This document shows, one piece after another, positions 48,913 through 58,420 of a stretch of 64,000 bases of DNA. The position numbers and the translations under genes are program-made. Positions within the stretch are counted from its first letter, which is position 1, and each line of letters starts with the position of its first letter. The stretch lies in the NCBI GenBank assembly GCA_963761325.1, contig CAVXGZ010000003.1:620001-684000 (forward strand). The letters are read 5' to 3'. This stretch comes from Streptantibioticus_C sp963761325. GTDB taxonomy: Bacteria > Actinomycetota > Actinomycetes > Streptomycetales > Streptomycetaceae. The notes beneath the pieces were generated by a model. It was given only the letters and a program-made list of their open reading frames with translations. It did no database searches and was not told the DNA's origin.

Positions 48913-51900
48913 ATGGATAACGTGACGGACGGTGCGTACCTGCGGTTTCCGCATCTGCACGGCGAGCTGATCTGCTTCGTCTGCGAGGACGACCTGTGGC
49001 TCGCGCCGCTGCCCGCGCCCGGTGCCGAGCCCGGCCGGGCCTGGCGGCTGACCGCCGACCGCACCCGGCTGGGCCCACCGCGCTTCTCGCCGGACGGCGG
49101 CCGGATCGCCTTCACCTCCTGGCGCAGCCTGGACCCGGAGGTGCACCTGCTGCCGACCGCCGGCGGCCCGGCGCGGCAGCTGACCTACTGGGGCGGGCCG
49201 GACGCCCGGGTGTGCTCGTGGAGTCCGGCCGGCTCGATCCTCGCGGTCTCCTCGCACGGCCAGCCGTTCTCCCACTACCTGTGGGCCTACGAGGTCGCCA
49301 CCGACGGCTCGCCCGGCGACCGGCTGCCGTGGGGCCGGGTGTCCGACCTGTCGGTGGCCGAGCGGGACGGGCGGCGCCGCACGCTGATCCTGTCCGGCAC
49401 GGCGCTGCAGGAGCCGGCCGGCTGGAAGCGGTACCGCGGCGGCGCGACCGGCCGGCTGTGGCTGGACGGCGAGCGGCTGCTGCCCGACCTGCCGGGCCAC
49501 CTGGAGTGCCCGATGCCGGTCGGCGGCCGGATCGCGTTCCTGTCCGACCACGAGGGCGTCGGCAACCTCTACTCCTGCCTGCCGGACGGCTCGGAGCTGC
49601 GGCGGCACACCGACCACGCCGACTTCTACGCCCGCGGCGCGGCGACCGACGGGCGGCGGGTGGTCTACACGGTCGCCGGCGAGCTGTGGCTGGCGGAGGA
49701 CCTGGCCGACCCGGCCGGCGTGCCGCGGCGGCTCGACGTGCGGCTCGGCGGCCCGCGCAACGGCCGGCGCCCGCACCCGGTGCCCGCCGCCGCCAACGTC
49801 ACCGGGCTGGCCTGCGACACCACCGGGCGGGCCAGCGCGGTCTGCGTGCGCGGCAGCCTGTACTGGCTCACCCACCGCGACGGGCCGGCCCGCACGATCG
49901 CCGACCAGCCGGGCGCCCGGGTGCGGCTGCCGGAGATGCTGGGCTCCACCGGGCGGATCGCCTTCGTCACCGACGCCGGCGGCGAGGACGCGGTGGAGAT
50001 CGCCGACCTGCCCGGCCGCGCCACCGTCCGCCCGCCCCCGCTGGCCGACCCGGCCGCCCCCGCTGACCCGACCGGCACCGGCCCGGCCGGCCCGGTCGCG
50101 CCGCTGCCCGCGCAGCCCGCCGGCCCGCCCGCGCTGGCCGGCACCGGGCGCCGCGGCCCGCAGCGCGCCGAGAGCGGCCCCTCGCGCCCCGGACGCGGCG
50201 TCGGCGGCGACGGGGAGCGCGGCGCGGCCGAGGCGCCCGGTGCCCCCGGCGGCGGGAGCGACGATCCGGCCGGGCCGCGTCCGGCGGTGTCGGCCGGCGG
50301 GCGGCGGCTGGCGGGCGGGCGGCTGGGCCGGGCGCACGAGATGGTCTCCTCGCCGGACGGCGGCGTGCTGGCGGTCGCCTCGCACGACGGGCGCCTGCTG
50401 CTGGTCGGCACCGGCGAGGGCGACCGGGAGGCGGAGGCCGGCGCGGGGGCGGCGGACCTGCCGGCCGGCGCGGTCAGCGAGCTGGCCAGGTCGGACAACG
50501 GCCCGGTGCGCGACCTGGCGTTCTCGCCCGACTCGGCGTGGCTGGCCTGGTCGCACCCCGGCATCGGCCGGTCGCTGCGGCTGATCAGGATCGCCCGGCT
50601 GGACGACGGCACGGTCATCGACGTCACCTCCGGCCGGTTCGAGGACGAGCAGCCGGTCTTCACCCGCGACGGGCGCTTCCTCGCCTTCCTGTCCTGGCGC
50701 GGCTTCGACCCGGTCTACGACGTCCACACCGGCGACCTGTCGTTCCCGCTGGGCTGCCGGCCGTACCTGGTGCCGCTCAACTCGGCCACCCCGTCGCCGT
50801 TCGCGCTGCCGGTGGAGGGCCGGCCGCCCGGCGGCGGGCTGGAGGCGGCGGGCGGCGGGGAGGGCGGCCCGGTGGTCGTGGAGGCGGCCGGGCTGGCGAA
50901 CCGGGTGACGCCGTTCCCGGTGACCGCCTCCAAGTACTCCTCGCTGGCGCCGGTGCGCGGCGGCCTGGTGTGGCTGCGCTGGCCGATCTCCGGCGCGCTG
51001 GGCGAGACGTTCGCCAACCCGGCCGACCCCACGTCGCGGCCGACGCTGGAGTACTACGACCTGGCCAAGCCGCGGCGCACCGAACTCCTGCGCCACATGG
51101 ACTGGTTCGAGGTGAGCGGCGACGGCAGCCGCCTGGTGGTCTACGACGAGGGCGAGTTGGCGGTGCTGCCGGCCACCGAGCGCGGCGACGACGACTCCAC
51201 CGTGCTGCTCGACATGCGCCGGATCCTGCACCAGGTGGACCCGGCGGCCGAGTGGCGCCAGGCGTTCGCGGAGGCCGGGCGGATCGTCCGCGACTACTTC
51301 TGGGCGCCGGACATGTGCGGCGTGGACTGGGACGCGGTGCTCGCGCAGTACCGCCCGCTGGTGGAACGGGTCGCCTCCCCCGAGGAGTTCGCGGACCTGC
51401 TGCGCGAACTGCTCGGCGAACTCGGCACCTCGCACGCCTACTGCTCGGCCGCCCGGCGCAACGAGGGCCCGGCGCACTACCAGCGGCCGATCGGCCTGCT
51501 CGGCACCGACTTCGCGCGCACGGCGGACGGTTCGTGGGCGGTCACCCGCATCCTGCCCGGCGAGTCCTCCGACCCGAAGGCCCGCTCGCCGCTGGCCGGC
51601 ACCGGGGTCCGCGAGGGCGCCCGGCTCACCCACGTGGACGGCCGCCCGGTGGACCCGGTGACCGGGCCCTACCCGCTGCTGGCCGGCGCGGGCGGCACCA
51701 CCGTGGAGCTGACCTTCGCGCCGCCGCCCGCCGACGGGAGCGGGAACGGCCGGTCCGCCGCGCCGGCCCGCCGGGTCGCCGTGACGCCGCTGATCGACGA
51801 ACGGCCGCTGCGCTACCAGGACTGGGTGGCCGAACGGCGTTCCGTCGTCCGGGAGTTGAGCGAAGGGCGGTGCGGCTACCTGCACATCCCCGACATGGGC

Positions 51901-52509
51901 GGCTCGGGCTGGGCGCAGTTCAACCGCGACCTGCGGCTGGAGGTGGCCCGGCCGGCGCTCATCGTGGACGTGCGCGGCAACGCGGGCGGGAACATCAGCG
52001 AGTTGGTGATCGAGCGCCTCAGCCGCACGATCCTCGGCTGGGACCTGACGCGCGACGCGCAGCCGGTCACCTACACCCACAACGCGCCGCGCGGCCCGAT
52101 CGTCGCGGTGGCCGACGAGGCCACCTCCTCCGACGGCGACATGATCACCGCCGCGTTCAAGCTGCTCGGCCTCGGCCCGGTGGTCGGCACCCGCACCTGG
52201 GGCGGCGTGGTCGGCACCACCGGCCGCCACCGGCTGGCCGACGGCACGCTGATCACCGTGCCGATGCACGCCGCCTGGTTCGACGCCTACGGCTTCCGGG
52301 TGGAGAACGAGGGCGTCGCGCCGGACATCGAGGTGCTGCGCACCCCGCTCGACTGGGCGGCGGCCCGCTCCTCGCAGCTGTCGGCGGCGGTGCGCACCGC
52401 GCTCGACCTGCTGCGGCGCCACCCGGCCGCCGAGCCGCCCGGCCTCGACGGCCGCCCGGACCTCTCCCGCCCGGCGCTGCCGCCGCGCGGTCAGAACGCC
52501 GGGCGGTAG
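48913..52509 (+). CDS. Tricorn protease homologue
   Basis: 1198 residues. N-terminal beta-propellers (ELICFVCEDDLWLAPL, RFSPDGGRIAFTSWRS) are followed by a second propeller, a C1 helical bundle, a PDZ domain (GTGVREGARLTHVDGRPVD) and the S41 protease core with GTSHAYC (~837, catalytic His) and TSSDGD (~1072, nucleophilic Ser then Asp). Degrades peptides released by the proteasome. A ~105-residue Pro/Gly/Ala-rich insertion at ~371-476 is unusual and makes this ~130 residues longer than the archaeal enzyme. ATG 48913 is the likely start; ATG 48898 is possible. Confidence 0.92.
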   Translation: MDNVTDGAYLRFPHLHGELICFVCEDDLWLAPLPAPGAEPGRAWRLTADRTRLGPPRFSPDGGRIAFTSWRSLDPEVHLLPTAGGPARQLTYWGGPDARVCSWSPAGSILAVSSHGQPFSHYLWAYEVATDGSPGDRLPWGRVSDLSVAERDGRRRTLILSGTALQEPAGWKRYRGGATGRLWLDGERLLPDLPGHLECPMPVGGRIAFLSDHEGVGNLYSCLPDGSELRRHTDHADFYARGAATDGRRVVYTVAGELWLAEDLADPAGVPRRLDVRLGGPRNGRRPHPVPAAANVTGLACDTTGRASAVCVRGSLYWLTHRDGPARTIADQPGARVRLPEMLGSTGRIAFVTDAGGEDAVEIADLPGRATVRPPPLADPAAPADPTGTGPAGPVAPLPAQPAGPPALAGTGRRGPQRAESGPSRPGRGVGGDGERGAAEAPGAPGGGSDDPAGPRPAVSAGGRRLAGGRLGRAHEMVSSPDGGVLAVASHDGRLLLVGTGEGDREAEAGAGAADLPAGAVSELARSDNGPVRDLAFSPDSAWLAWSHPGIGRSLRLIRIARLDDGTVIDVTSGRFEDEQPVFTRDGRFLAFLSWRGFDPVYDVHTGDLSFPLGCRPYLVPLNSATPSPFALPVEGRPPGGGLEAAGGGEGGPVVVEAAGLANRVTPFPVTASKYSSLAPVRGGLVWLRWPISGALGETFANPADPTSRPTLEYYDLAKPRRTELLRHMDWFEVSGDGSRLVVYDEGELAVLPATERGDDDSTVLLDMRRILHQVDPAAEWRQAFAEAGRIVRDYFWAPDMCGVDWDAVLAQYRPLVERVASPEEFADLLRELLGELGTSHAYCSAARRNEGPAHYQRPIGLLGTDFARTADGSWAVTRILPGESSDPKARSPLAGTGVREGARLTHVDGRPVDPVTGPYPLLAGAGGTTVELTFAPPPADGSGNGRSAAPARRVAVTPLIDERPLRYQDWVAERRSVVRELSEGRCGYLHIPDMGGSGWAQFNRDLRLEVARPALIVDVRGNAGGNISELVIERLSRTILGWDLTRDAQPVTYTHNAPRGPIVAVADEATSSDGDMITAAFKLLGLGPVVGTRTWGGVVGTTGRHRLADGTLITVPMHAAWFDAYGFRVENEGVAPDIEVLRTPLDWAAARSSQLSAAVRTALDLLRRHPAAEPPGLDGRPDLSRPALPPRGQNAGR

Positions 52510-52536
52510 GCGCCGGCGGTCAGCGCGCCCGGGCGG

Positions 52537-53427
52537 TCAGCGCGGCGTGCGGTTCCTGCCGCGGGCCGACTCGTCCGCCCGGCCGCCCGCGCCGACCAGC
52601 CCGCGCCGCCGGTTCGCGGTGGCGAGCAGTCCGGGCTGGGCGCGGCGCATCTCGCGCTGCCCGATGGTGCCGACCAGCGACGGCAGGTAGCCGCGCACCG
52701 ACTGCATGCCGCGCAGCCACCACTGGGCGTAGACGTGCGGGGCGCGGCGGGCGATGCCGTCGGCGATCCGGTCGACGGCCGGGTCCAGCGGATAGGTGCG
52801 GTTGGTGGGCCAGGGCAGCCGGGCGCGCAGTTCGCGCAGCACCTCGTCCTGGTCGGCGCCGCGGACCATGTCGGTGTCGGTCCAGCTCAGGTAGCCGACG
52901 CCCACCCTGACGCCCTGGTGCCCGACCTCGGCCCGCAGGCTGTGCGCGAACGCCTCGACGCCGGCCTTGCTGGCGCAGTAGGCGGCCATCATCGGCGCCG
53001 GGGTCAGCGCGGCCAGCGAGGCGATCTGCAGGTAGTAGCCGCGCGAGGCGACCAGCGCGGGCAGGAAGGCGCGGGCGGTGGCGATGCTGCCGAGCAGGTT
53101 GACCTCGATGACCCGGTCGAAGGTGGCGGCGTCGGCGTCCAGGAACGGACCGCCGGTGGCGATCCCGGCGTTGGCGACGAGCACGTCGATCCGGCCGTAC
53201 TCCTGGACGATCTCGGCTGCGGCCCGGGTCATCGCCTCCTGGTCGGTGACGTCGGCCTCCCAGTGGCCGGCCCCCAACTCGCCTGCCACCGCAGCGAGTT
53301 CGTCCGGCTCCAGGCCGACGAGGGCGAGGCGGGCGCCGCGGGCGGCGAGCTTGCGGGCCAGCAGGGCGCCGACGCCGCGGGCCGCGCCGGTGATCACCAC
53401 GACCTGGCCGCGGATGCTCCTGCTCAT
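52537..53427 (-). CDS. Short-chain dehydrogenase/reductase (mymA-like operon)
   Basis: 296 residues, SDR. GAARGVG (~14-20), DVLVANAGI, IASLAAL and YCASK (~148-152) form the usual NADP and catalytic sites. The long C-terminal tail is Arg-rich. Its ATG overlaps the stop of the upstream hydrolase as ATGA (53424-53427). The gene order FMO, alpha/beta hydrolase, SDR matches the first three genes of the mycobacterial mymA operon (Rv3083, LipR, SadH). Confidence 0.9.
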   Translation of the reverse strand: MSRSIRGQVVVITGAARGVGALLARKLAARGARLALVGLEPDELAAVAGELGAGHWEADVTDQEAMTRAAAEIVQEYGRIDVLVANAGIATGGPFLDADAATFDRVIEVNLLGSIATARAFLPALVASRGYYLQIASLAALTPAPMMAAYCASKAGVEAFAHSLRAEVGHQGVRVGVGYLSWTDTDMVRGADQDEVLRELRARLPWPTNRTYPLDPAVDRIADGIARRAPHVYAQWWLRGMQSVRGYLPSLVGTIGQREMRRAQPGLLATANRRRGLVGAGGRADESARGRNRTPR

Positions 53428-54362
53428 GCCGACTCGCCCTCCCTCGTGGCTTCCTGACGATCGTTCAGGTTGCTCAGGTGATCGCGGACGAGTTCGCGGA
53501 CCGACTGCGCGACCGCGGCCGGATCCTCGATCGGGGTCATGTGGCCGAGACCGGGCAGCTCGGTGACGCCCAGCGGGTGCGGCAGCCGGCCGGCCATCCG
53601 GTGCGCGTGCACGGCCGGGGTGAGCTTGTCCGCGGTGCCGACCAGCACCGCGGTGGGCGCGGTCAGCCGGGCCACCCCGGCGTCCAGGTCGAGCCCGGAG
53701 AGCACCCGGCCCCACGCGCCGCGCGGCCGGCGGCGGCAGGCGGAGACCACCTCGGTGGTGAACGCGACCTGCTCGGGCGTCGAACCGGGCGCCATCACCC
53801 CGTACTTGAGCGCCGCCCGCAGCAGCGGACCGCGCGGGCCCAGCGGCGCGCGGGAGTGCAGCAGCGCCGTGTGGAAGGCGCGGCGCACCCGCGGGTTGCG
53901 GATCCGCGGCGGCAGCACCAGCGTCTCGGCGACCAGTTGGGCGCTGCCGGTGCTCACCAGCAGCGCGGCGGCGGTGCGGTCCGCGACGGCCGGGCGGCCG
54001 GCGGCGGCCATCAGCGTCATGCCGCCCATCGAGTGGCCGGCGAGCACCGCGCGGCCGCCGCCGGGGAGCACCGCGGTCAGCACCGCCTCCAGGTCGTCGG
54101 CGAGCGCGGCGGTGCTGTAGCGGGCCCGGTCGGCGGGGATGTCGCTGCGGCCGTGGCCGCGCTGGTCGTAGGCGACCACCCTGGTGTCGGGGAGGAGTTC
54201 GCGGATGACGGCGGACCAGAAGAGCGTCGAGCAGGTCCAGCCGTGGCTGAGCACGACGGCCGGGGCGTCGGCCGGCCCGTGCTCCTCGTAGGCGACCCGG
54301 GTGCCGTCGGCGGAGACGGCGAAGTCGCGCCGGCGCGGGGTGGGCGGGGCGTAGCCGGTCAC
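53424..54362 (-). CDS. Alpha/beta hydrolase (LipR-like position)
   Basis: 312 residues. Nucleophile elbow GHSMGG (~106), YDQRGHGRSD, aspartate in LVGTADKLTPA (~244) and histidine in GLGHMTPIEDP (~272). Likely an esterase or lipase. GTG start overlaps the monooxygenase stop (GTGA), so it is translationally coupled between FMO and SDR. The exact substrate is unknown. Confidence 0.9.
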   Translation of the reverse strand: MTGYAPPTPRRRDFAVSADGTRVAYEEHGPADAPAVVLSHGWTCSTLFWSAVIRELLPDTRVVAYDQRGHGRSDIPADRARYSTAALADDLEAVLTAVLPGGGRAVLAGHSMGGMTLMAAAGRPAVADRTAAALLVSTGSAQLVAETLVLPPRIRNPRVRRAFHTALLHSRAPLGPRGPLLRAALKYGVMAPGSTPEQVAFTTEVVSACRRRPRGAWGRVLSGLDLDAGVARLTAPTAVLVGTADKLTPAVHAHRMAGRLPHPLGVTELPGLGHMTPIEDPAAVAQSVRELVRDHLSNLNDRQEATREGESA

Positions 54363-55882
54363 GCGGTCACTTCTCCTGTCGTGGCGCGGTCCGCTTCCGG
54401 GACCGCGGCGGGTATCAGGTCGAACTCCTCCGGCTTGATCCGCGCGGTGGCGCGGCGGTACTCGCCGGTGGTGCCGGGCCACAGCGTGGTGTTGCGGCCG
54501 GCCGCGTCGAGGTACCAGCTCCGGCAGCCGCCGGTGTTCCACACCGTGCGGGCCATCCGCTCCTGCAGCCGGGCGTTCCACGCGCGCACCGCCTGCGGGC
54601 GGGCGCTGAGGGCGGCGGCGCCGGTGCGCTCCAGGGTGTGCAGGAAGTCGGCGACGTAGTTGAGCGCGGACTCGATCATCAAGACCATCGAGCTGTTGCC
54701 GAGGCCGGTGTTGGGGCCGATGATCAGCAGCAGGTTGGGGAAGCCGTCCACCGCGCAGCCGCGCAGCGCGGCCATGCCGTCCTTCCAGTGCTCGGCCAGC
54801 GTGCGGCCGTCCAGCCCGCGCAGGCGGTCGCCGATCGGCATGTCGGTGACGTGGAAGCCGGTGCCGAAGATGATGGCGTCCACCTCGCGCTCGGTGCCGT
54901 CCGCGGCGACCACGCTGGAGCCGCGCACCTCGGTGAGCGCGCTGGTGACCACCTCGGTGTTGGGCCGGGCGAGCGCGGGATAGTAGCTGTTGGACAGCAG
55001 GATGCGCTTGCAGCCGATGGTGTAGTCGGGGGTGAGCCGGGCGCGCAACTGCGGGTCCTTGATGGCGCGGCGCAGGTGGTTCCTGGCCAACTGCTCGGTG
55101 GCCTTCATCAGTTGGGGCCGCTTGGTGAACGCGCCGACCTGGAACTCCCGCACCAGCCACAGCAGCCGGCGGCGCAGCTTCTGGGTGGCCGGGACCGTGG
55201 AGTGCAGCCAGCGCTCGACGGAGTTGATCCCGCGGTCCATCCGGGGCATCACCCAGGGCGGGGTGCGCTGCAGCACGGTGAGCCGGGCCACCTCGGGCTG
55301 GATGGCGGGCACGATCTGGATCGCCGAGGCGCCGGTGCCGACCATGGCGACCCGCTTGCCCTTGAGGTCGAAGTCGTGGTCCCAGCGCGACGAGTGGAAG
55401 ACCCGGCCGGGGAAGTCCGCCAGGCCCGGGATGTCGGGAATCTGCGGATCGGAGAGCGGTCCGGTGGCCGAGACGAGCACGTCGGCGGTGAACTCGCCCT
55501 GCGCGGTGCTCACTTCCCAGTGGCGGGCCTCCTGGTTCCACCGGGCCTCGTGGACCTCGCAGTCGAACCGGATGTGCGGGCGCAGTCCGAAGGTGTCGGC
55601 CACCTGCTCCAGGTAGGCGCGGATGTGCGGCTGGCCGGAGAAGGCGCGCGGCCAGGTCGCGTTGGGGGCGAAGGAGAAGGAGTACAGGTGCGAGGGGACG
55701 TCGCAGGCGCAGCCCGGGTAGCTGTTGTCCCGCCAGGTGCCGCCGACCGAGCCGGCCCGCTCCAGGATGACGAAGTCGGTGATGCCCTCCCGGCGCAGCC
55801 GCACTCCGGCGCCGAGTCCGCCGAACCCGGAGCCGATCACCGCAACCCTGACATGCCGCCCGTCGTCGCGCGTCAGCGCCAT
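54359..55882 (-). CDS. FAD-dependent Baeyer-Villiger/flavin monooxygenase
   Basis: 507 residues. FAD-binding VAVIGSGFGGLGAGVRL (~12-28), NADP site VAMVGTGASAIQI (~180), and the Baeyer-Villiger fingerprint FPGRVFHSSRWDHD (FxGxxxHxxxWD). First gene of the three-gene operon; preceded by GAGGGAGG and, 20-41 bases upstream, a perfect palindrome. The mycobacterial counterpart MymA acts on thioesters or sulfur-containing lipids, but function here is inference. Confidence 0.92.
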   Translation of the reverse strand: MALTRDDGRHVRVAVIGSGFGGLGAGVRLRREGITDFVILERAGSVGGTWRDNSYPGCACDVPSHLYSFSFAPNATWPRAFSGQPHIRAYLEQVADTFGLRPHIRFDCEVHEARWNQEARHWEVSTAQGEFTADVLVSATGPLSDPQIPDIPGLADFPGRVFHSSRWDHDFDLKGKRVAMVGTGASAIQIVPAIQPEVARLTVLQRTPPWVMPRMDRGINSVERWLHSTVPATQKLRRRLLWLVREFQVGAFTKRPQLMKATEQLARNHLRRAIKDPQLRARLTPDYTIGCKRILLSNSYYPALARPNTEVVTSALTEVRGSSVVAADGTEREVDAIIFGTGFHVTDMPIGDRLRGLDGRTLAEHWKDGMAALRGCAVDGFPNLLLIIGPNTGLGNSSMVLMIESALNYVADFLHTLERTGAAALSARPQAVRAWNARLQERMARTVWNTGGCRSWYLDAAGRNTTLWPGTTGEYRRATARIKPEEFDLIPAAVPEADRATTGEVTA

Positions 55883-55901
55883 ACCGCCTCCCTCACCAAA
55901 C

Positions 55902-55923
55902 CGTGCCAGCGATTACTGGCACG
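55902..55923. promoter_or_regulatory. Palindromic operator-like site upstream of the monooxygenase operon
   Basis: CGTGCCAG-CGATTA-CTGGCACG, 8-bp perfect arms with a 6-base centre, 20 to 41 bases before the ATG. Just upstream is a minus-strand TACGCT -10-like box (55930-55935), so the palindrome covers the expected transcription start. Confidence 0.6.
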
Positions 55924-55995
55924 ATTGGGAGCGTAGAACAACGGCGTTACCGGCGGTAGGGGTAGAGCGGCGGCGGTTTGGAACCCGCCGCCGGG

Positions 55996-56889
55996 TCACC
56001 CCCGGCGCACGGTGTGGCGCGGCCGGCGCGGGCCGTTGCGCGGCGGACTGGTCAGCGTGATCTGCCGCACCAGTTGGTGGAAGCAGACCAGCGCGGTGAT
56101 CGGCGGCAGCCCGGCGACCGCGAGCCGCACCGGCGAGCGCCCGACGTGCGCCACGCACATGTACACCGCGATCGCCGAGAAGAGCACCACCACCAGCCAG
56201 GAGTGCGCGGCCCGCCGGCGGTGCACGGCCGCCCGCAGGATCGACAGCGCGGCCACCAGCCACGGCCCGTAGACCAGCAGCGGCCACAGCTGCGCCAGCG
56301 CGCCCGACCCGGCGGGGGCGGCGAGCCGGCGCAGCGGATCGTAGGAGATCACCCCGCTCAGCGCGCCCACCACCGCGACGATGATCGCGGTCAGCGCGGC
56401 CATCGTCAGGCTGATCAGCCGCAGCCACGGCAGCGGGCTGTGCGCCAGCCGCTTGATCCGGCCGACCGTGTGGGTCAGCCGGCGGCGCCGCCTGCGGTGC
56501 GCGTAGCGCTGGCGCGGGATCTTCAGCGGCTCGGCCGGCTCGGGCGAGGAGGTCTGCAGCAGCCGGGCCAGCCCCTCCTCGAACTCCCAGGAGGTGGCGT
56601 ACGAGTCCTCTTCCGGGACGTCCGCGCCGGGCCCCGGCGGCGGCGCGCCCGGCGGCGTCCCCGGCATCCCCTGCGCTCCCGGCACGAGCGGCTCCGCCAG
56701 CCGGAACTGCCCGTGGGCCAGCGCCTCGTGGGTGGAGACCCCGCGCGGCAGGGTGTCGGGCTCCTCGGCCGGATAGGAGAACAGGTCGTGGACCCCCTGG
56801 CCGTACCCCGCAGAATCGTATTGCCTCGTGTCGCGGACACCGTGGAACGTCTCGTGCGGACCGTACTGTTCGAAGGTCTCGTACGACAT
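55996..56889 (-). CDS. Membrane protein, possibly DUF2637-like
   Basis: 297 residues from the ATG at 56889. The first half is acidic, Pro/Gly-rich and cytoplasmic; an Arg-rich segment (RYAHRRRRRRLTHTVGRIKR, ~135-155) precedes four transmembrane helices (~165-190, 210-235, 245-265, 270-290). This layout resembles DUF2637 proteins, some of which are SpdB2-like plasmid spread proteins, but I am not certain. In-frame upstream ATGs exist (56940, 56970). Followed by the FMO operon. Confidence 0.6.
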   Translation of the reverse strand: MSYETFEQYGPHETFHGVRDTRQYDSAGYGQGVHDLFSYPAEEPDTLPRGVSTHEALAHGQFRLAEPLVPGAQGMPGTPPGAPPPGPGADVPEEDSYATSWEFEEGLARLLQTSSPEPAEPLKIPRQRYAHRRRRRRLTHTVGRIKRLAHSPLPWLRLISLTMAALTAIIVAVVGALSGVISYDPLRRLAAPAGSGALAQLWPLLVYGPWLVAALSILRAAVHRRRAAHSWLVVVLFSAIAVYMCVAHVGRSPVRLAVAGLPPITALVCFHQLVRQITLTSPPRNGPRRPRHTVRRG

Positions 56890-57094
56890 GGTGCCGCCGT
56901 CCCACTCGTCACCCGCGTCCGGCCAGCCGCCGGGCCTCATACGTCGATCACCGTTGTCACGCCCGTCCAACGAAAATGCCTTTCCCGGGATACGCCTCCA
57001 TGAAGTTAAATGTCCGTTTTTGTCAATAGGTGCGATCGTGCGATCTTCGGCCCATCAGCCGGTGGCACAAACGGCGTTGCGCCGGCGGTCGGCC

Positions 57095-57100
57095 TAAGCT
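57095..57100 (+). promoter_or_regulatory. -10 box TAAGCT before the MerR gene
   Basis: TAAGCT ends 6 bases before GTG 57107. No Shine-Dalgarno is present between them, which suggests a leaderless mRNA from the GTG. Confidence 0.45.
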
Positions 57101-57106
57101 GGGCGG

Positions 57107-57871
57107 GTGGAGGAATCAGGCGCACCACCGGGGCACGGGCGCGAGTACCGGATGGCGGAACTGGCCGCGAAGGCCGGGGTCAGCGTGCGGACGCTGCGGT
57201 TCTACCGGGAGCGCAGGCTGCTGCCGCCGCCGCGCAGGCAGGGCCGGGTCGCCTGGTACAGCGACGCGCACCTCAGCCGGTTGCGCACCATCGCCACCCT
57301 GCTGGAGCGCGGCCACACCCTGGGCGGCATCGCCGAGTTGATCGCCGCCTGGGAGAACGGCCGCGACGTGGGCGAACTGCTCGGCCTGGAGAAGGCCATC
57401 GCCACACCGTGGTCCGAGGAGACCCCGGTGCGCCTCACCCCGCAGGAACTCGCCGACTCCTTCGGCTCCGAGGTCACCGCCGACAACCTGGCCGCCGCGC
57501 TGGAGATCGGCTACATCGCCGTCGACGGCGAGAACGTCGTGCACGTCAGCCGCCGCCTGCTGGACGCCTCGTCCGCGCTGGTGCGCGAGGGCGTACCGCT
57601 CGCCGCCGTACTCGCCGCCGGCCGCGAGGTGCGCCGCCATGTGGACGCGCTCGCCGACCTGTTCACGGTGCTGACCCGCACCCACGTCGTGGACCCGGTC
57701 TGCGACGACCTCGCGCCCGGCGAGGCGGCGCGGATGGCGGAGGCGCTGGACCGGCTGCGCCCGCTGGCGAAGAACGTGGTGGAGGCGGAGTTGTCGATGG
57801 CCATGGACCGCAGGGTGCGCGCCGAACTGGACAGCTGGCTGTCCGACCACGCCTCCGGCCCGGCGCGGTGA
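57107..57871 (+). CDS. MerR-family regulator coupled to an acetyltransferase
   Basis: 254 residues. MerR helix-turn-helix MAELAAKAGVSVRTLRFYRERRLLPPPRRQGRVAWYSDAHLSRLRTIATLLERGHTLGGIAELI (~16-80) followed by a helical effector domain (~90-254) without cysteines for metal binding, as in multidrug or TipA-like regulators. Start GTG 57107 rather than ATG 57152 because of the leaderless -10 box, but either is possible. Its stop overlaps the downstream GNAT gene (GTGA), so the two are co-translated. Confidence 0.88.
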   Translation: MEESGAPPGHGREYRMAELAAKAGVSVRTLRFYRERRLLPPPRRQGRVAWYSDAHLSRLRTIATLLERGHTLGGIAELIAAWENGRDVGELLGLEKAIATPWSEETPVRLTPQELADSFGSEVTADNLAAALEIGYIAVDGENVVHVSRRLLDASSALVREGVPLAAVLAAGREVRRHVDALADLFTVLTRTHVVDPVCDDLAPGEAARMAEALDRLRPLAKNVVEAELSMAMDRRVRAELDSWLSDHASGPAR

Positions 57872-58401
57872 CCGCCGTGGACCTCGCCTTCACGCCGCTG
57901 TCCCGCGACGACTTCCCGCTGCTCGCCGAGTGGCTGGCGCTCCCGCACGTGCGCGCCTGGTGGCTCGACCCGGACCCCACGCTCGCGGCCGTCGAGGAGC
58001 ACTACGGGCCCGCGGTGGACGGCGCCGACCCGACGCGGGTCTACCTCATCGAGCTGGACGGCGAGCCGATCGGGCTGATCCAGTGCTACCTGCACGCCGA
58101 CGAGCCCGAGTGGGACGAGGCGGTCGGCGTGCCGGGCGCCGCCGGGATCGACTACCTGATCGGCCCGGTGCGCCACCGCGGCCGGGGGGTGGGCAGCGCC
58201 GCGATCCGGGCCTTCGGCGCGCTGGTCCTGGACTGGTACCCGCAGGCCGCCGGCGTGGTCGCGGTGCCGCTCGCCGCCAACCGGGCCTCCTGCCGCGCGC
58301 TGGAGAAGGCCGGCTTCCGGCACCTGGAAAGCCGCGAGATCGCCACCGACGACCCCTCGGACGCCGGCGTCAACGCGATCTACCTGCTGCCGCGGGCGTG
58401 A
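57868..58401 (+). CDS. GNAT acetyltransferase, aminoglycoside 6'-N-acetyltransferase-like
   Basis: 177 residues. FTPLSRDDFPLLAEWLALPHVRAWW at the start, GLIQCYLHADE, then acetyl-CoA loop RHRGRGVGSAAIRAF, and YPQAAGVVAVPLAANRASCRALEKAGFRHL. This is the arrangement of AAC(6')-type acetyltransferases; the family also contains enzymes with other substrates, so resistance is not established. GTG start overlaps the MerR stop by GTGA. Confidence 0.85.
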   Translation: MTAVDLAFTPLSRDDFPLLAEWLALPHVRAWWLDPDPTLAAVEEHYGPAVDGADPTRVYLIELDGEPIGLIQCYLHADEPEWDEAVGVPGAAGIDYLIGPVRHRGRGVGSAAIRAFGALVLDWYPQAAGVVAVPLAANRASCRALEKAGFRHLESREIATDDPSDAGVNAIYLLPRA

Positions 58402-58420
58402 CCGGGCGGCCCGGCCGCCG

